A stretch of 64,000 bases of DNA from PMP191F sp047602185 (GCA_047602185.1 JASGHY010000001.1:1364001-1428000), one strand, 5' to 3'; shown: positions 26,662 to 36,445, counted from the first letter of the stretch. Made by a program: numbers and translations. The notes: generated from the letters alone by a model not told the origin.

Positions 26662-27558
26662 ATGAAAAACATTCTCTACATCCTCCTCATCGCCCTTGCC
26701 GCCTGCCAGCAAAAGCCTCTTCCCGCCCTGGTATTCCAGACAGACTTCGGCGTAAAAGACGGTGCGGTTAGTGCAATGAAAGGAGTAGCCACCGGTGTAG
26801 ATGCCCGTTTAAAGCTCTATGATCTCACCCATGAAATCCCCGCTTACAATATATGGGAAGCGGCTTACAGACTGGAACAAACAGCTCCTTACTGGCCTGC
26901 AGGTACTGTATTTGTATCGGTAGTTGATCCCGGCGTGGGTACACACCGCAAATCGGTAGTGATGCATTCAAGGTCCGGTCATTACTTTGTAACGCCCGAT
27001 AATGGTACACTCACACTGGTTGCAAGATCGCTGGGTATTGACGCCATCAGGGAGATTGATGAAAGTATCAACCGCAGACAAAACTCTGGTCAGTCATATA
27101 CATTTCATGGTCGTGATGTGTATGCTTATACAGGTGCACGACTGGCAGCCGGTATTATCTCCTTTGAACAGGTTGGCCCTTTATTACCGGATTCAGTGGT
27201 GAGCATTCCATATCAGCCGGCATTATTACAGGGTGATAGTATCAGCGGTAATATTCCTATTCTCGATATCCAGTATGGCAATATCTGGACAAACATTCCT
27301 GATAGCCTGTTTAAAAAACTGAATATAGGATCAGGACAATTGCTGCAGGTAAAGATCAGCCACAATAACACACCCGTTTATGCAGGACAGGTTCCTTATG
27401 CGCACACTTTTGGTGAAATAGCAGAAGGCAAACCACTGGGCTATATGAACAGCCTGATGAATTTCTCCCTGGCACTTAATATGGGAAGTTTTGCCGATTC
27501 ATTTCATATCAGCAGCGGACCGGAGTGGACAATATCAATTAGCAAATTTGCAAATTAA
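26662..27558 (+). CDS. S-adenosylmethionine hydrolase-type lipoprotein (DUF62 family)
   Basis: 298 residues from the ATG at 26662 (MKNILYILLIALAACQQ). The lipobox ALAAC places a lipid on Cys15; the 33 codons upstream are repeat-derived and were excluded. The core shows the SAM hydroxide adenosyltransferase/fluorinase fold marks: TDFGVKDGAVSAMKG, VVDPGVGTHRKS, TPDNGTLTLV and TFHGRDVYAYTGARLAAG, with the C-terminal domain starting near GNIWTNIPD. Family members hydrolyse SAM to adenosine and methionine. An exported lipoprotein version is odd for a cytosolic substrate. Its last residues (SKFAN) are encoded by a TTTGCAAA-type repeat. Confidence 0.85.
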   Translation: MKNILYILLIALAACQQKPLPALVFQTDFGVKDGAVSAMKGVATGVDARLKLYDLTHEIPAYNIWEAAYRLEQTAPYWPAGTVFVSVVDPGVGTHRKSVVMHSRSGHYFVTPDNGTLTLVARSLGIDAIREIDESINRRQNSGQSYTFHGRDVYAYTGARLAAGIISFEQVGPLLPDSVVSIPYQPALLQGDSISGNIPILDIQYGNIWTNIPDSLFKKLNIGSGQLLQVKISHNNTPVYAGQVPYAHTFGEIAEGKPLGYMNSLMNFSLALNMGSFADSFHISSGPEWTISISKFAN

Positions 27559-27861
27559 TCAATGTGCAAATAGTAGAGAATTGTTGATTGTGAGATTTCG
27601 GGATTTTGAGATGTACAATGCAAAACGTTTATCCCATTAACAGAAATCATAAATCCCCAAATCAGCAATCTCAAAATGCAACTTACCAATTAGCCAATGC
27701 GCAAATGATAGACAATTCCTGATATAGTGATCTTTGGAATTTTGAGAGCTACAATACAAAACGTTTATCCCATTAACAGAAATCACAAAATCCCTAAATC
27801 AGCAATCACTAAATGCAATTTGTATTGCATTTGCACATTTGCATATTCGCACATTAACTCA
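27559..27861. repeat. Convergent gap with a duplicated ~125-bp block
   Basis: Two similar blocks, about 27590-27680 and 27715-27825, share ACAATRCAAAACGTTTATCC and CCATTAACAGAAATCA segments flanked by AAATCCC/AAATCAG-type units. TTTGCACATTTGCATATTCG arrays close both ends. There is no gene. Confidence 0.75.
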
Positions 27862-29088
27862 TTACTTAATACTTTTCAACACCGCTGCAACTAATCCATC
27901 CATCGCATTGCTTTCAATCCAGCGGGTAACAATAATAAGATCATGCTCGGGATCGATATAGATAATATTGCTGCCTGCACCTACATGAGCAAAAGCAGTA
28001 GCAGGAGCGCTGGGATAAAGCTTTCTATCAGTATTAAGAAAATAATTCATGAAGCCATAAGTAGGTTGAACCGTAGTAGGAGTCTTCGCCATTTTAAGCC
28101 ATGCTTCAGACAGGATCTGTTTGTCTTCCCATTTACCATTGCGCAAAGTAAGATAGCCAAAACGTGCCTGGTCAATGGCACTGATAAACAAACCGCCACC
28201 CCAATGAGAGCCGCCACTTACTGATTGCATCAATTGACCATCCATTACCACCCATGAATTTTCATAACCGGTCCAGCGCCAGAGATTAGAAGCGCCGATA
28301 GGGTCCATGATCCTTTCCTTCAGGATCACCGGCAGGGGCTTACGCCACAGGTTAAGTGCAGCTAAGGCCAATACGTTAACACGTGTATCATTGTATTTAT
28401 AAACAGTACCTGGTTCATTGCGTTTGCGCGTAAGCCATTCAGAAGAGTTTCCCTGTGGACGATCAGCCCAATCAGGCTTACCCCATAAGGTACCTTCCCA
28501 GTCACTGGTCTGGCGCAACATATGTTCCCAGTTGATCTTTTTGTTGTGCTCTGTCTCAAACAGGTCAATCACATCCTTTTGCCCCAACTGGTCAGCTTTA
28601 TTGGTACTTAATCTTTCAGGTTGATAAGGAATGATCGGCGCCATATAGGTGTACACCTTATCCTGCAAGCTGGCAATCATGCCCTGGTCATACGCAAGAC
28701 CAATTACAGAAGAAAGAAAGCTCTTTGCTACGCTGAAAGTGAGATCCACACGCTGTGGATCGCCCCATTCAGCCACGATATACCCGTTCTTGATAATAAG
28801 ACCGGTAGAAGGGCCACGCTCTTTCATAGGTCCTACGGGAAAACCAAATGGCTCTCGACCAAAAGCACTTTGATAATGCGCCTGTTTCAGATCGCGGGAT
28901 TCTTTGGTTTCATGATCAATGGCATATTGAATAGCCTGCTGCAATTGCACAGAATCTATATTCATCGTTTGCGGACTGCGATGCTCCCATGCACCGGGTT
29001 TGGGATAATATATAGTCGCAGCTTTCTTTTGCTGGGCAGTTACAGACAGGCAAACAAATAACAGCAGCAGGGTGGTGGTAAAACGCAT
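27862..29088 (-). CDS. Exported serine hydrolase (beta-lactamase/PBP fold)
   Basis: 408 residues with a clear signal peptide (MRFTTTLLLLFVCLSVTAQQ). The class C/esterase catalytic motifs are present: S119-V-A-K122 in LTFSVAKSFLSS, the Tyr-x-Asn-type element in VYKYNDTRVN (about 233-242) and an HxG-like motif in FAHVGAGSN (about 377-385). It is probably a periplasmic or secreted serine hydrolase; esterase or peptidase activity is more likely than antibiotic resistance for this subgroup. It is monocistronic, with repeats on both sides. Confidence 0.88.
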   Translation of the reverse strand: MRFTTTLLLLFVCLSVTAQQKKAATIYYPKPGAWEHRSPQTMNIDSVQLQQAIQYAIDHETKESRDLKQAHYQSAFGREPFGFPVGPMKERGPSTGLIIKNGYIVAEWGDPQRVDLTFSVAKSFLSSVIGLAYDQGMIASLQDKVYTYMAPIIPYQPERLSTNKADQLGQKDVIDLFETEHNKKINWEHMLRQTSDWEGTLWGKPDWADRPQGNSSEWLTRKRNEPGTVYKYNDTRVNVLALAALNLWRKPLPVILKERIMDPIGASNLWRWTGYENSWVVMDGQLMQSVSGGSHWGGGLFISAIDQARFGYLTLRNGKWEDKQILSEAWLKMAKTPTTVQPTYGFMNYFLNTDRKLYPSAPATAFAHVGAGSNIIYIDPEHDLIIVTRWIESNAMDGLVAAVLKSIK

Positions 29089-29099
29089 GAAAGAATTTG

Positions 29100-29660
29100 T
29101 TGATTTTGGAATGTAGAGATCCTGAGATTTAATTCATCTGTGAATCGGGCATTAAGTTAACAGAGAATTTTGAATAAAAGAAAGAAACAGGGCATGCAAT
29201 ACACAAGAGCCAAGGAATACAGTTGACAGGTTGAAAGGTTGATAAGTTAACAAGGGAAAGACAAAGCCCTGAGGTCTGAAAGGATGAAATACGAAGTTAG
29301 AAGTACGGTGAGCTGAAATATCGAATATCAAATTCCGAATGTCGAATATCGAAGGTAAATACAAGTTGGCAGTTGGCAATTTGCAGTTATTCCAATCTCA
29401 AATCCAGTATCTGGTATCCAGAAACCAGTATCCCATTTCATGCACCCACTCACGATTGACGATTCACGTCTCACGATTTCACAACCCGACACCCGAAACA
29501 GCATTAGCGTCTTTGCGTGAAATTAGAAATCCCTGAAACCTGTACCCGGTAACCGGTAACGGTATTCCAATATCAAATTTCAAAAATCAAATCTCAAATC
29601 TCAAATCCGGAAACCGGCATCTGGCAACTGGTATCCGGTATTCAAATCTTCAAATCCCGC
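29100..29660. repeat. Intergenic 7-bp-period repeat composite
   Basis: No gene. It holds the GTTGACAGG block and AAGTACG units (29221-29310), CGAATAT, CGAATGT and CGAATAT units (29318-29352), the TTGGCAG array (29361-29388), GATTGAC/GATTCAC/GTCTCAC units (29452-29478), CGACACC/CGAAACA (29487-29500), and CAAATTT, CAAAAAT, CAAATCT and CAAATCC units spaced exactly 7 bp (29574-29609). Confidence 0.85.
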
Positions 29661-29719
29661 AATCTCTAGATCATAAATCTTACTTTTACCTTCCGCGACG
29701 CCATTAAAACCAATAGATT

Positions 29720-30784
29720 ATGCCTATACATCGTGAAGATTGGCCTATACCGCTTTATTTACCGCGACTTTCAACGCCCGAAAGCAAGGATAAGATCATA
29801 CTGGCAGGAGATATCGGGGGCACCAAAACCAATCTTGCTTTGTATCGCAGCACCGGCATCAGCGCCACCCTCATCCGTGACGAACGTTTCCCTTCCGGCG
29901 ACTACACATCTTTCATGGACATTTACAGGAAATTCAGTGCAACAGATGCCAGCTTAAAACCCGATGCGATTTGCCTGGGCGTAGCAGGACCTGTATTGAA
30001 TGGAAAAGTGACCTTCACCAACCTGTCCTGGGAGATTGACAGCACCGCATTAAAAAATGAGACAGGTGTAAATGCCGTAACACTTATCAACGACCTGGAA
30101 GCATTTGCTTATGGCCTGGCAGCATTACAGCCAGATGATTTCATTACGGTGCATTCAGGGAAAAAAGGCAGCACCGGCAATATGGCCATTCTGGCACCAG
30201 GCACCGGGCTGGGGGAAGCGGGTCTGTTTTGGGATGGCAACTATTTTCATCCTTTCCCCACAGAAGGTGGACACTGTGAATTTGCGCCACGCAATGAAGA
30301 AGACATTGAAGTGTATCGTTTCCTGCAAAAGAAATATGGCATTGTAAGCTGGGAGAGACTGATCGCTGGTCCTGCCATCATGGATCTCTACTACTTTGTA
30401 AGGGATGTATTAAAGATGGAAGAACCTGCCTGGCTTGCTGCAGAACTACAAACAACAGACAATGATTCTGCCGTGATCAGCGAGGCGGCATTACTCAAAA
30501 AAGCGCCCGCCTGTGTTAAAGCTATGGAATTGTTTGTGCGTTATATGGCACAGGAATCTGCCAGCCTTGTATTAAAGATGAAAGCAACAGGCGGCCTATT
30601 TCTTGGTGGTGGTATTCCTCCCAAGATAGCGCCATTGTTACTCGATAAAAGTTTTATGAAACATTACCTCGAATGCGACAGGATGGAAACACTCCTTAAA
30701 AGCGCCTTTATCGCTATCATCAAACACGACACCACCGCCTTATTAGGAACAGCCTACTACGGAGCATACGGGAAAACCAATTAG
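29720..30784 (+). CDS. glk: Glucokinase (ROK-independent Glk family)
   Basis: 354 residues. The ATP-binding phosphate motif LAGDIGGTKTNLALY lies at about residues 28-42. The glucose-binding and catalytic Asp is in VTLINDLEAFAYG, and PTEGGHCEFAPR matches the Glk glucose site. GGLFLGGGIPPKIAP is the C-terminal adenosine motif. It phosphorylates glucose to glucose-6-phosphate in the cytosol. The GH77 amylomaltase 6 kb downstream could supply glucose, but the two are not in one operon. The start ATG at 29720 gives a 25-residue N-terminal extension that is plausible for Bacteroidota. The last codons touch a repeat-like AT stretch. Confidence 0.9.
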   Translation: MPIHREDWPIPLYLPRLSTPESKDKIILAGDIGGTKTNLALYRSTGISATLIRDERFPSGDYTSFMDIYRKFSATDASLKPDAICLGVAGPVLNGKVTFTNLSWEIDSTALKNETGVNAVTLINDLEAFAYGLAALQPDDFITVHSGKKGSTGNMAILAPGTGLGEAGLFWDGNYFHPFPTEGGHCEFAPRNEEDIEVYRFLQKKYGIVSWERLIAGPAIMDLYYFVRDVLKMEEPAWLAAELQTTDNDSAVISEAALLKKAPACVKAMELFVRYMAQESASLVLKMKATGGLFLGGGIPPKIAPLLLDKSFMKHYLECDRMETLLKSAFIAIIKHDTTALLGTAYYGAYGKTN

Positions 30785-30940
30785 CAAATGTGCTAATTGG
30801 CTAATGTGCATATTCAGTATTTCGGAATTGTTGATTTTGAGATTTAGTGATTACAAATGCCATTGAATAAATCGCAAAATTCCGCAATCACTAAATCAGC
30901 AATCATTTGCACATCTGCACATCAATAAATTTGCACATTA
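30785..30940. repeat. Short repeats between convergent genes
   Basis: GCAAATGTGCTAATTGGCTA-type units start at the glucokinase stop codon. They are followed by AAATCGC/AAATTCC/GCAATCA/CTAAATC units (30868-30900) and TTTGCACATCTGCACATC (30905-30930). Confidence 0.7.
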
Positions 30941-32920
30941 TTAGCTCTCCAAACCCATGATCTTCTCAAACACCTGTTCATACTCAACATTCAGTTGAGA
31001 GAGTTCAGTCGTCACTTTTTTATAATCAGTCTCTGCTTGCAGGAACTTATTCTTATCAGCGTACACATCCTGTGATGCCATCATGGCTTCCAGTTCTGTT
31101 TTCCGTTTATTCAGCGAAGCGATCTTTTCTTCCAGTTGCTGAAAGATACGTTGCTGCTTCTGCAGCTCCTTCTTCTGCTCCTTATTGATAGGCTGCGGAG
31201 CTGATGGAGGAGGAGCCTGGGGCTTAACTTCCGGTTTCGGAGCAGGATTTGTATTCTCCGACTTAGCATTCTTGCCTTCGGATTTCGGATTTTTTTCTTC
31301 GGGCTTTTTGCTTTCAGCCTTTCTCTTTCTCTCTTTCCACTCACTCCATTCATCATAACCGCCTGCAAATACTTTGATCTGGTGTTCGTCGATTTCCCAG
31401 ATGGTATTAGCTACTTTACTTACAAAATAACGGTCGTGACTCACCAGGATCAGGCTACCCTCATATTTCTTCAATGCTTCTACCAGCAATTCTACTGAGT
31501 GCATATCAAGGTGGTTCGTAGGCTCATCCAGCATCAGGAAATTACCTTTTCCTACAATGGTTTTAGCCAGCGCCACCCTTGCTTTTTCACCACCACTCAG
31601 TACCCTGATCTTTTTATCAGAATCATCACCACTGAATAAGAAACATCCCAGCAGGGTACGTAGTTCCTGTTCGGTTTTCTGGCTACCGGCTGTTTTCATT
31701 TCTTCCAGTACAGTATTGTTCAGGTCCAGCGATTCCAACTGGTGCTGGGCATAGAAACTTTCTTCCACGTTATGTCCCCAGCGGCGATCACCTTCAAATG
31801 ATTCAATGCCGGCAATGATACGCAGCAGAGTACTTTTACCTTTACCATTGGCGCCGATCAGGGCGATCTTATCACCACGGTTAATTTCTGCAGCTGCATT
31901 TTCAACGATAATATTATCGCCAAACTTCTTCGTCATATCCTTCAGCTCCACCAGCACCTTGCCAGGTACTTTATCGATACGGAAGTTGATGCGCAGGTCC
32001 GGGCGCTCGATCACCACATCTTCCAGTCTGTCCAGTTTATCCAAACGCTTCACAGCACTCTGTGCAGCAGCAGCTTTAGAAGCCTTCGCTTTAAAACGTT
32101 CAATAAAGCGTTCCTGCTGGCGGATATAGTCCTGCTGGTTTTCAAAAGCACGTTGCATCAGCGCCACACGTTGCTCTTTCTCTGTTTGGTAAAATTCGTA
32201 GTTACCATTGTAGATGTGCAACTGGCGTTGATACAGCTCCACAATTTTGGTAACCATTCTATTCAGGAAGAATTTATCGTGACTCACAATGACTACTGAA
32301 CCCTGGTAATGCGTCAGGTATTTTTCCAGCCATTCGATAGATGGCATATCAAGGTGGTTCGTAGGCTCGTCAAGCAACAACAGGTCGGGTTGCTGTAAGA
32401 TCATTTTTGCCAGCAACACGCGCATACGCCATCCACCGCTGAACTCGCGGTAGGGGCGTTGCAGATCGACATTGCTGAAACCAAGCCCTTGCAGTACTTC
32501 CTCTGTTCTGTGGTGAATATTATATCCACCCAGTGTTTCCAGTTCGTGTAATTTATCAGTGTACTGGTGTAGCAGGTCTTCGTCGCCTGTTTTCTCCAGT
32601 TCTTTACCTATTTCTTCAATTTCTTTTTCCAGTTGCTGTACACGCTCAAATGCGCTGAGTGCTACCTGCAGAATGGAATCATTGGTATCAAAACTCAGCA
32701 GGTCCTGGTGCAGGTAACCAATGCTGGTACCGCGACTGCGTTCTACAGTTCCTGCCGAAGGAAGATATTCGCCTACCAGTACTTTCAACAGGGTAGATTT
32801 TCCCGTTCCGTTAAAACCGATCAAACCGATCCTTTCATTAGGTTGAATATGCCAGGTTGCATCCTGAACAATTGTCCTTGCACCAAATTCAAAAGTTACA
32901 TTCGTAAAACCAGCCAGCAT
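30941..32920 (-). CDS. ABC-F family ATPase (Uup/YheS-like)
   Basis: 659 residues with two ABC domains and no membrane segments. Domain 1: Walker A GFNGTGKSTLL, signature FSGGWRMRV, Walker B LLLLDEPTNHLD. Domain 2: Walker A GANGKGKSTLL, signature LSGGEKARVA, Walker B FLMLDEPTNHLD. The inter-domain linker is basic and Gln-rich (QRAFENQQDYIRQQERFIER). A C-terminal extension (about 540-659) has a Lys/Pro/Glu-rich hinge and then a coiled coil, as in Uup-type proteins. ABC-F proteins act on the ribosome or on DNA/translation stress; target-protection resistance cannot be excluded but nothing here suggests it. Confidence 0.93.
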   Translation of the reverse strand: MLAGFTNVTFEFGARTIVQDATWHIQPNERIGLIGFNGTGKSTLLKVLVGEYLPSAGTVERSRGTSIGYLHQDLLSFDTNDSILQVALSAFERVQQLEKEIEEIGKELEKTGDEDLLHQYTDKLHELETLGGYNIHHRTEEVLQGLGFSNVDLQRPYREFSGGWRMRVLLAKMILQQPDLLLLDEPTNHLDMPSIEWLEKYLTHYQGSVVIVSHDKFFLNRMVTKIVELYQRQLHIYNGNYEFYQTEKEQRVALMQRAFENQQDYIRQQERFIERFKAKASKAAAAQSAVKRLDKLDRLEDVVIERPDLRINFRIDKVPGKVLVELKDMTKKFGDNIIVENAAAEINRGDKIALIGANGKGKSTLLRIIAGIESFEGDRRWGHNVEESFYAQHQLESLDLNNTVLEEMKTAGSQKTEQELRTLLGCFLFSGDDSDKKIRVLSGGEKARVALAKTIVGKGNFLMLDEPTNHLDMHSVELLVEALKKYEGSLILVSHDRYFVSKVANTIWEIDEHQIKVFAGGYDEWSEWKERKRKAESKKPEEKNPKSEGKNAKSENTNPAPKPEVKPQAPPPSAPQPINKEQKKELQKQQRIFQQLEEKIASLNKRKTELEAMMASQDVYADKNKFLQAETDYKKVTTELSQLNVEYEQVFEKIMGLES

Positions 32921-32999
32921 AGATATTTATTGAGTCAAATAAAAAGTCATATTAGTCATTTCTGTCAGATAAGTCAGGTGATCATTAGCCGCGTTTTTG

Positions 33000-33033
33000 C
33001 CAACTTATAACTTAAAACCTATAACTTATAACC
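33000..33033. repeat. CTTATAA-type heptad array in a divergent promoter region
   Basis: Units of the CTTATAA, CTTAAAA, CCTATAA, CTTATAA family follow one another every 7 bp between the ABC-F gene and the DUF3347 gene. They therefore sit in the shared upstream region. Confidence 0.75.
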
Positions 33034-33106
33034 CAGAATTTTGCAAAAATACTACAATCGGTACGTAAACATTTAACTGCTATCTTTATTCAAATTTGTA
33101 TCGCAT

Positions 33107-33709
33107 ATGAAAAAGGCGGTTTTAACAATTTTATTGGTAGCTGTAGCGGGTTTGCTGGTATATTGGTTGGGTTGTAAAGGAAAAGAAAAACCTGCCGGGG
33201 AAGAACAAAAAGAGCAACCCGTGGCCATTGGCGCCAATACAGACGCCTTCAACACCTCTTTTCGCAACCTGCTGACCGCCTATTACAATGTAAAAGACGC
33301 TTTATTTGCCGGCGATACCGCCAGGGCTTCCGCAGCAGCATTAACCCTTGCTACGGCCTCCGACAGTCTCAAACTGGACCTGATCCAGGGCGACAGCACC
33401 GGCGTGATCAAAGAAACAGCAAAAATTTATACAGGCACTATTGTAGGCTCAGCCACCGCACTGGCCGGTGAAAACTCCCTCGATAACAAAAGAAAAGAAT
33501 TTGCCAATACAGCCGATGCATTGTGGACACTCATCCGCACTGTAAAATACAGCGGCGAAAAATTATACTGGGATTATTGCCCGATGGCCTTCAACAACAA
33601 AGGAGCCTATTGGGTAAGCAATGAATTAACCATCAAAAATCCCTATTTCGGCTCCCAAATGCCCACCTGCGGAAACGTAGAAGATTCGTTGGATTATTCA
33701 AAGAAATGA
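33107..33709 (+). CDS. DUF3347 domain protein, envelope-anchored
   Basis: 200 residues. The N-terminal membrane segment or lipoprotein-like signal (AVLTILLVAVAGLLVYWLGC, about 4-23) ends in Gly-Cys, though the lipobox is imperfect. A charged linker leads to the DUF3347 helical domain (about 45-200) with FRNLLTAYYNVKDALFAGD. The C-terminal CPMAFNNKGAYWVSN and NPYFGSQMPTCGNV elements hold Cys/Met residues that look metal-binding, as in CusB-associated proteins. It is probably periplasmic. No efflux system is adjacent, so a heavy-metal role is inferred from the family. Confidence 0.8.
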   Translation: MKKAVLTILLVAVAGLLVYWLGCKGKEKPAGEEQKEQPVAIGANTDAFNTSFRNLLTAYYNVKDALFAGDTARASAAALTLATASDSLKLDLIQGDSTGVIKETAKIYTGTIVGSATALAGENSLDNKRKEFANTADALWTLIRTVKYSGEKLYWDYCPMAFNNKGAYWVSNELTIKNPYFGSQMPTCGNVEDSLDYSKK

Positions 33710-33713
33710 TGTT

Positions 33714-34165
33714 CGTGAGACGTGAATCGGCAGACGGCAATCGTGAGTCGTGAAATACAAGTTACCGGATACCAGATGCCGGATACAGGATTTGAGATTT
33801 GATGTTTGAAATTTGATCAAAACAACTGCTCTCCCTGTATTAGCTCGTGGCTCATATTCACTATTGACCATTGACTATTCACTGGCTTAACTGCAAATTG
33901 CCAACTGCCAACTTGTATTCCTCGCGGCTCGTAGCTCAAAGCTCGTTGCTTATATTCACTATTGACCATTGACTATTCACAGGTTTAACTGCAAATTGTA
34001 TTTGCGTTTCGCGTTCTGCAATACTTATAACCTATAACTTAAAACCTACAACCTGCATTCCCAATTCCTTCATCCACACATTAGCAAATTTGCACATCTC
34101 CACATTCTTCATATCCGCGTTCAGCATTACATATAACCTTTCCTCCACTTTACCCCAACTCATTC
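33714..34165. repeat. Intergenic 7-bp-period repeat composite
   Basis: No gene. GTGAGAC/GTGAATC/GGCAGAC units (33715-33752) start five bases after the DUF3347 stop codon. Two TATTCAC/TATTGAC/CATTGAC arrays follow (33855-33883 and 33953-33981), the TTGGCAG family on the minus strand (33889-33917), AGCTCGT/AGCTCAA/AGCTCGT-type units (33926-33951) and CTTATAA/CCTATAA units (34023-34050). Confidence 0.85.
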
Positions 34166-34212
34166 AACAGGAAATAGATAGTTTTCTCGTCTAAAACCGA
34201 AAATTAACGCAC

Positions 34213-35784
34213 ATGAGGAAACTACTCACCGGCGTTCTGGCATTAGGCATTGCCGGAGCTGCTATGGCGCAGGGCGATGCGCCAGATGCTGCCATCGTTC
34301 AGAAGATCCGCGAAGAAGGATTGAAGAATTCAAAAGTGATGGACATCGTTTTCTATCTCACAGATGCAAATGGTCCCCGTTTAACCAATTCTCCCGGTTA
34401 TTTAAAAGCGGCCAACTGGGCAAAATCCAAACTCACTGAATTTGGTCTTGAGAATGCTCAACTGGAGCCCTGGGGCGAATGGGGTAAAGGTTGGGAACTG
34501 GAAAAATCATACATCGCGATGACGGCTCCTTATTACAGGCCGATGATCGCTTTCCCAAAAACATGGACTTCCAGTACCAAAGGGTTACAACACACTGAAG
34601 TAATTATAGTAGATGCGAAAGATTCTGCCGAACTGCAAACCTACAAAGGCAAGCTGAAAGGCAAACTGATCCTGATCCCCAGGAACGATACACTGGTTCC
34701 TTCTTACAAACCGGACGCAACCCGCATGACTGATGAAGAGTTGCAGAAAATGGAAGATTACAAACCCAATCCGCAACCCGGCGGCGGTCGTGGTGGTTTC
34801 CCTCCCCGTGGTGGTCGTGGTCCCGGTGCTGGTCTGAATCCTGCTGTACTGCGCGACTTTGTACAGAAAGAAGGCGCAGTAGCATTACTGAGCACCAGCC
34901 CCCGTGGTCGTGATGGTACCTTGTTTGTACAGGGTGGTGGCGCTTACGATGCAAAATCTCCTGAGAACTTCCTGGATGTAATGCTTACTTACGAAGATTA
35001 CATGACCATCCAGCGCCTGGTACAGCACAGCATTCCTGTAAAACTGGATGTAGAAGTAAAAAGCAAATTCTATACTGGTGATCTGAAAGGATACAATGTA
35101 GTAGCTGAAATAAAAGGCACTGATCCTTCTCTGAAAGAAGAGCTGGTAATGGTAGGCGGACACCTTGATTCATGGCACAGCGCTATGGGTGCTACTGATA
35201 ATGCTGCCGGTTGTGCTGTAATGATCGAAGCTGTTCGTATCCTGAAAGCTATTGGTGTAAAACCACGCCGTACCATCCGAATTGCACTGTGGGGTGGTGA
35301 AGAGCAGGGCTTACATGGTTCACGCAACTACGTTCGCAACCACTTTACAGATACTGCTACTCGCCGTTACAATGCAGAAGGTGATAAACTCTCTGTTTAT
35401 TTCAACCTCGACAATGGTACCGGTAAGATCCGTGGTATCTATACACAGGGTAACGAGACCATTAAACCCATCTTTGCACAATGGTTAACGCCGTTCAAAG
35501 ACCTGGGCGCTACTACCGTAACTACCCAGAATACAGGCGGTACTGACCACCAGTCTTTTGATGGAGTAGGGTTACCTGCCTTCCAGTTTATCCAGGATGT
35601 AATTGAGTACAATACGCGTACGCACCATACCAACATGGACAGCTATGATCACCTGCAGGCTGATGACCTCAAACAGGCTGCTACCATCGTTGCGTCGTTT
35701 GTGTACAACGCGGCTCAGCGCGATGCTAAAATGCCCCGCAAACCTGCATCACAGCAACAGCAGGGTCCCGGCGGACGTTTCTAA
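34213..35784 (+). CDS. Exported M28-family zinc aminopeptidase/carboxypeptidase
   Basis: 523 residues with a signal peptide (MRKLLTGVLALGIAGAAMAQ). A PA-type domain (about 110-300) is interrupted by a low-complexity Gly/Arg/Pro stretch (about 193-212). The M28 catalytic domain shows all metal ligands: His317 and Asp319 in GGHLDSWH, Asp329 in GATDNAAG, the Glu363/Glu364 pair in GGEEQGLHGS and His446 in GGTDHQSF. It resembles carboxypeptidase Q-type M28 peptidases and would degrade peptides in the periplasm or outside the cell. It is monocistronic with a strong terminator. Confidence 0.93.
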   Translation: MRKLLTGVLALGIAGAAMAQGDAPDAAIVQKIREEGLKNSKVMDIVFYLTDANGPRLTNSPGYLKAANWAKSKLTEFGLENAQLEPWGEWGKGWELEKSYIAMTAPYYRPMIAFPKTWTSSTKGLQHTEVIIVDAKDSAELQTYKGKLKGKLILIPRNDTLVPSYKPDATRMTDEELQKMEDYKPNPQPGGGRGGFPPRGGRGPGAGLNPAVLRDFVQKEGAVALLSTSPRGRDGTLFVQGGGAYDAKSPENFLDVMLTYEDYMTIQRLVQHSIPVKLDVEVKSKFYTGDLKGYNVVAEIKGTDPSLKEELVMVGGHLDSWHSAMGATDNAAGCAVMIEAVRILKAIGVKPRRTIRIALWGGEEQGLHGSRNYVRNHFTDTATRRYNAEGDKLSVYFNLDNGTGKIRGIYTQGNETIKPIFAQWLTPFKDLGATTVTTQNTGGTDHQSFDGVGLPAFQFIQDVIEYNTRTHHTNMDSYDHLQADDLKQAATIVASFVYNAAQRDAKMPRKPASQQQQGPGGRF

Positions 35785-35813
35785 TAAAACACATTATTAT
35801 CTGCCTTGATAAA

Positions 35814-35845
35814 AAGCCTTCTCACACCGTGGGAGGGCTTTTTTG
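35814..35845 (+). terminator. Terminator of the M28 peptidase gene
   Basis: AAGCCTTCTCAC pairs with GTGGGAGGGCTT (12 bp including two G-T pairs) across a 3-nt loop, followed by TTTTTG. It begins 30 bp after the stop codon. Confidence 0.85.
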
Positions 35846-35854
35846 TTGCCGGTT

Positions 35855-36300
35855 TTACTCAAAGACGCTAATGCTGTTTCGGGTGTCGGGTTGTGAAATC
35901 GTGAGACGTGAATCGTCAGTCGTGAGTGGGAGCGTGAAAGGTGAAATGTCAAACGTGAAATGAAAGATACCGGTTCCCGGATACAGGTCACTGGATACTG
36001 GATGCTGGATTTGAAATTGGATGTTTGAAATCAGAACAACTGCAAATTGCCAACTGCCAACTTGTATTTGCCTTCGACATTCGGAATTTGACATTCAAAA
36101 TTTCAGCTCACCGTACTTCTAACTTCGTATTTCTTCCTTTCAGACCTTAGGCTTTTGTCTTTCCCCTTGTTAACTTATCAACCTTCCAACCTGTCAACTG
36201 TATTTCCTTTGTGCCTTGTCTCTTGAATCTTGTGCCTTAACTTACAACCTGTATTCCCTTTCCAATTCCTTATTCCAAATTCCTTATTTCTCATTTCCGG
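35855..36300. repeat. Intergenic 7-bp-period repeat composite
   Basis: No gene. Order: GGGTGTCGGG units (35881-35895), GTGAGAC/GTGAATC/GTCAGTC units (35902-35928), CCGGTTCCCGGATACAGG-type units (35970-36010), the TTGGCAG family on the minus strand (36042-36066), CGACATT/CGGAATT units (36075-36090), CGTACTT-type (36111-36135), TCAACCT-type (36170-36200) and CAATTCC/TATTCCA/AATTCCT units (36258-36290). The whole series is close to the reverse complement of the block at 23140-23400. Confidence 0.85.
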
Positions 36301-36317
36301 GGGCTTAGTACAAAAGA

Positions 36318-36342
36318 AAAATCCTGCCATTACGACAGGATT
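36318..36342 (-). terminator. Probable terminator of the 49-aa gene
   Basis: AATCCTG and CAGGATT arms with a 9-nt loop; on the minus strand TTTTTCTTTT follows. It lies about 100 bp beyond the stop codon of the small gene. Confidence 0.55.
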
Positions 36343-36445
36343 CATCGACAATTCAGTATTTATCAACAAAATGTGGAAAAGTAAATTTGTCCGTTCCCCG
36401 TGGAACAGTAGTATCCCCAAACGCTCTTCTGTAGCGAATTTGGGC

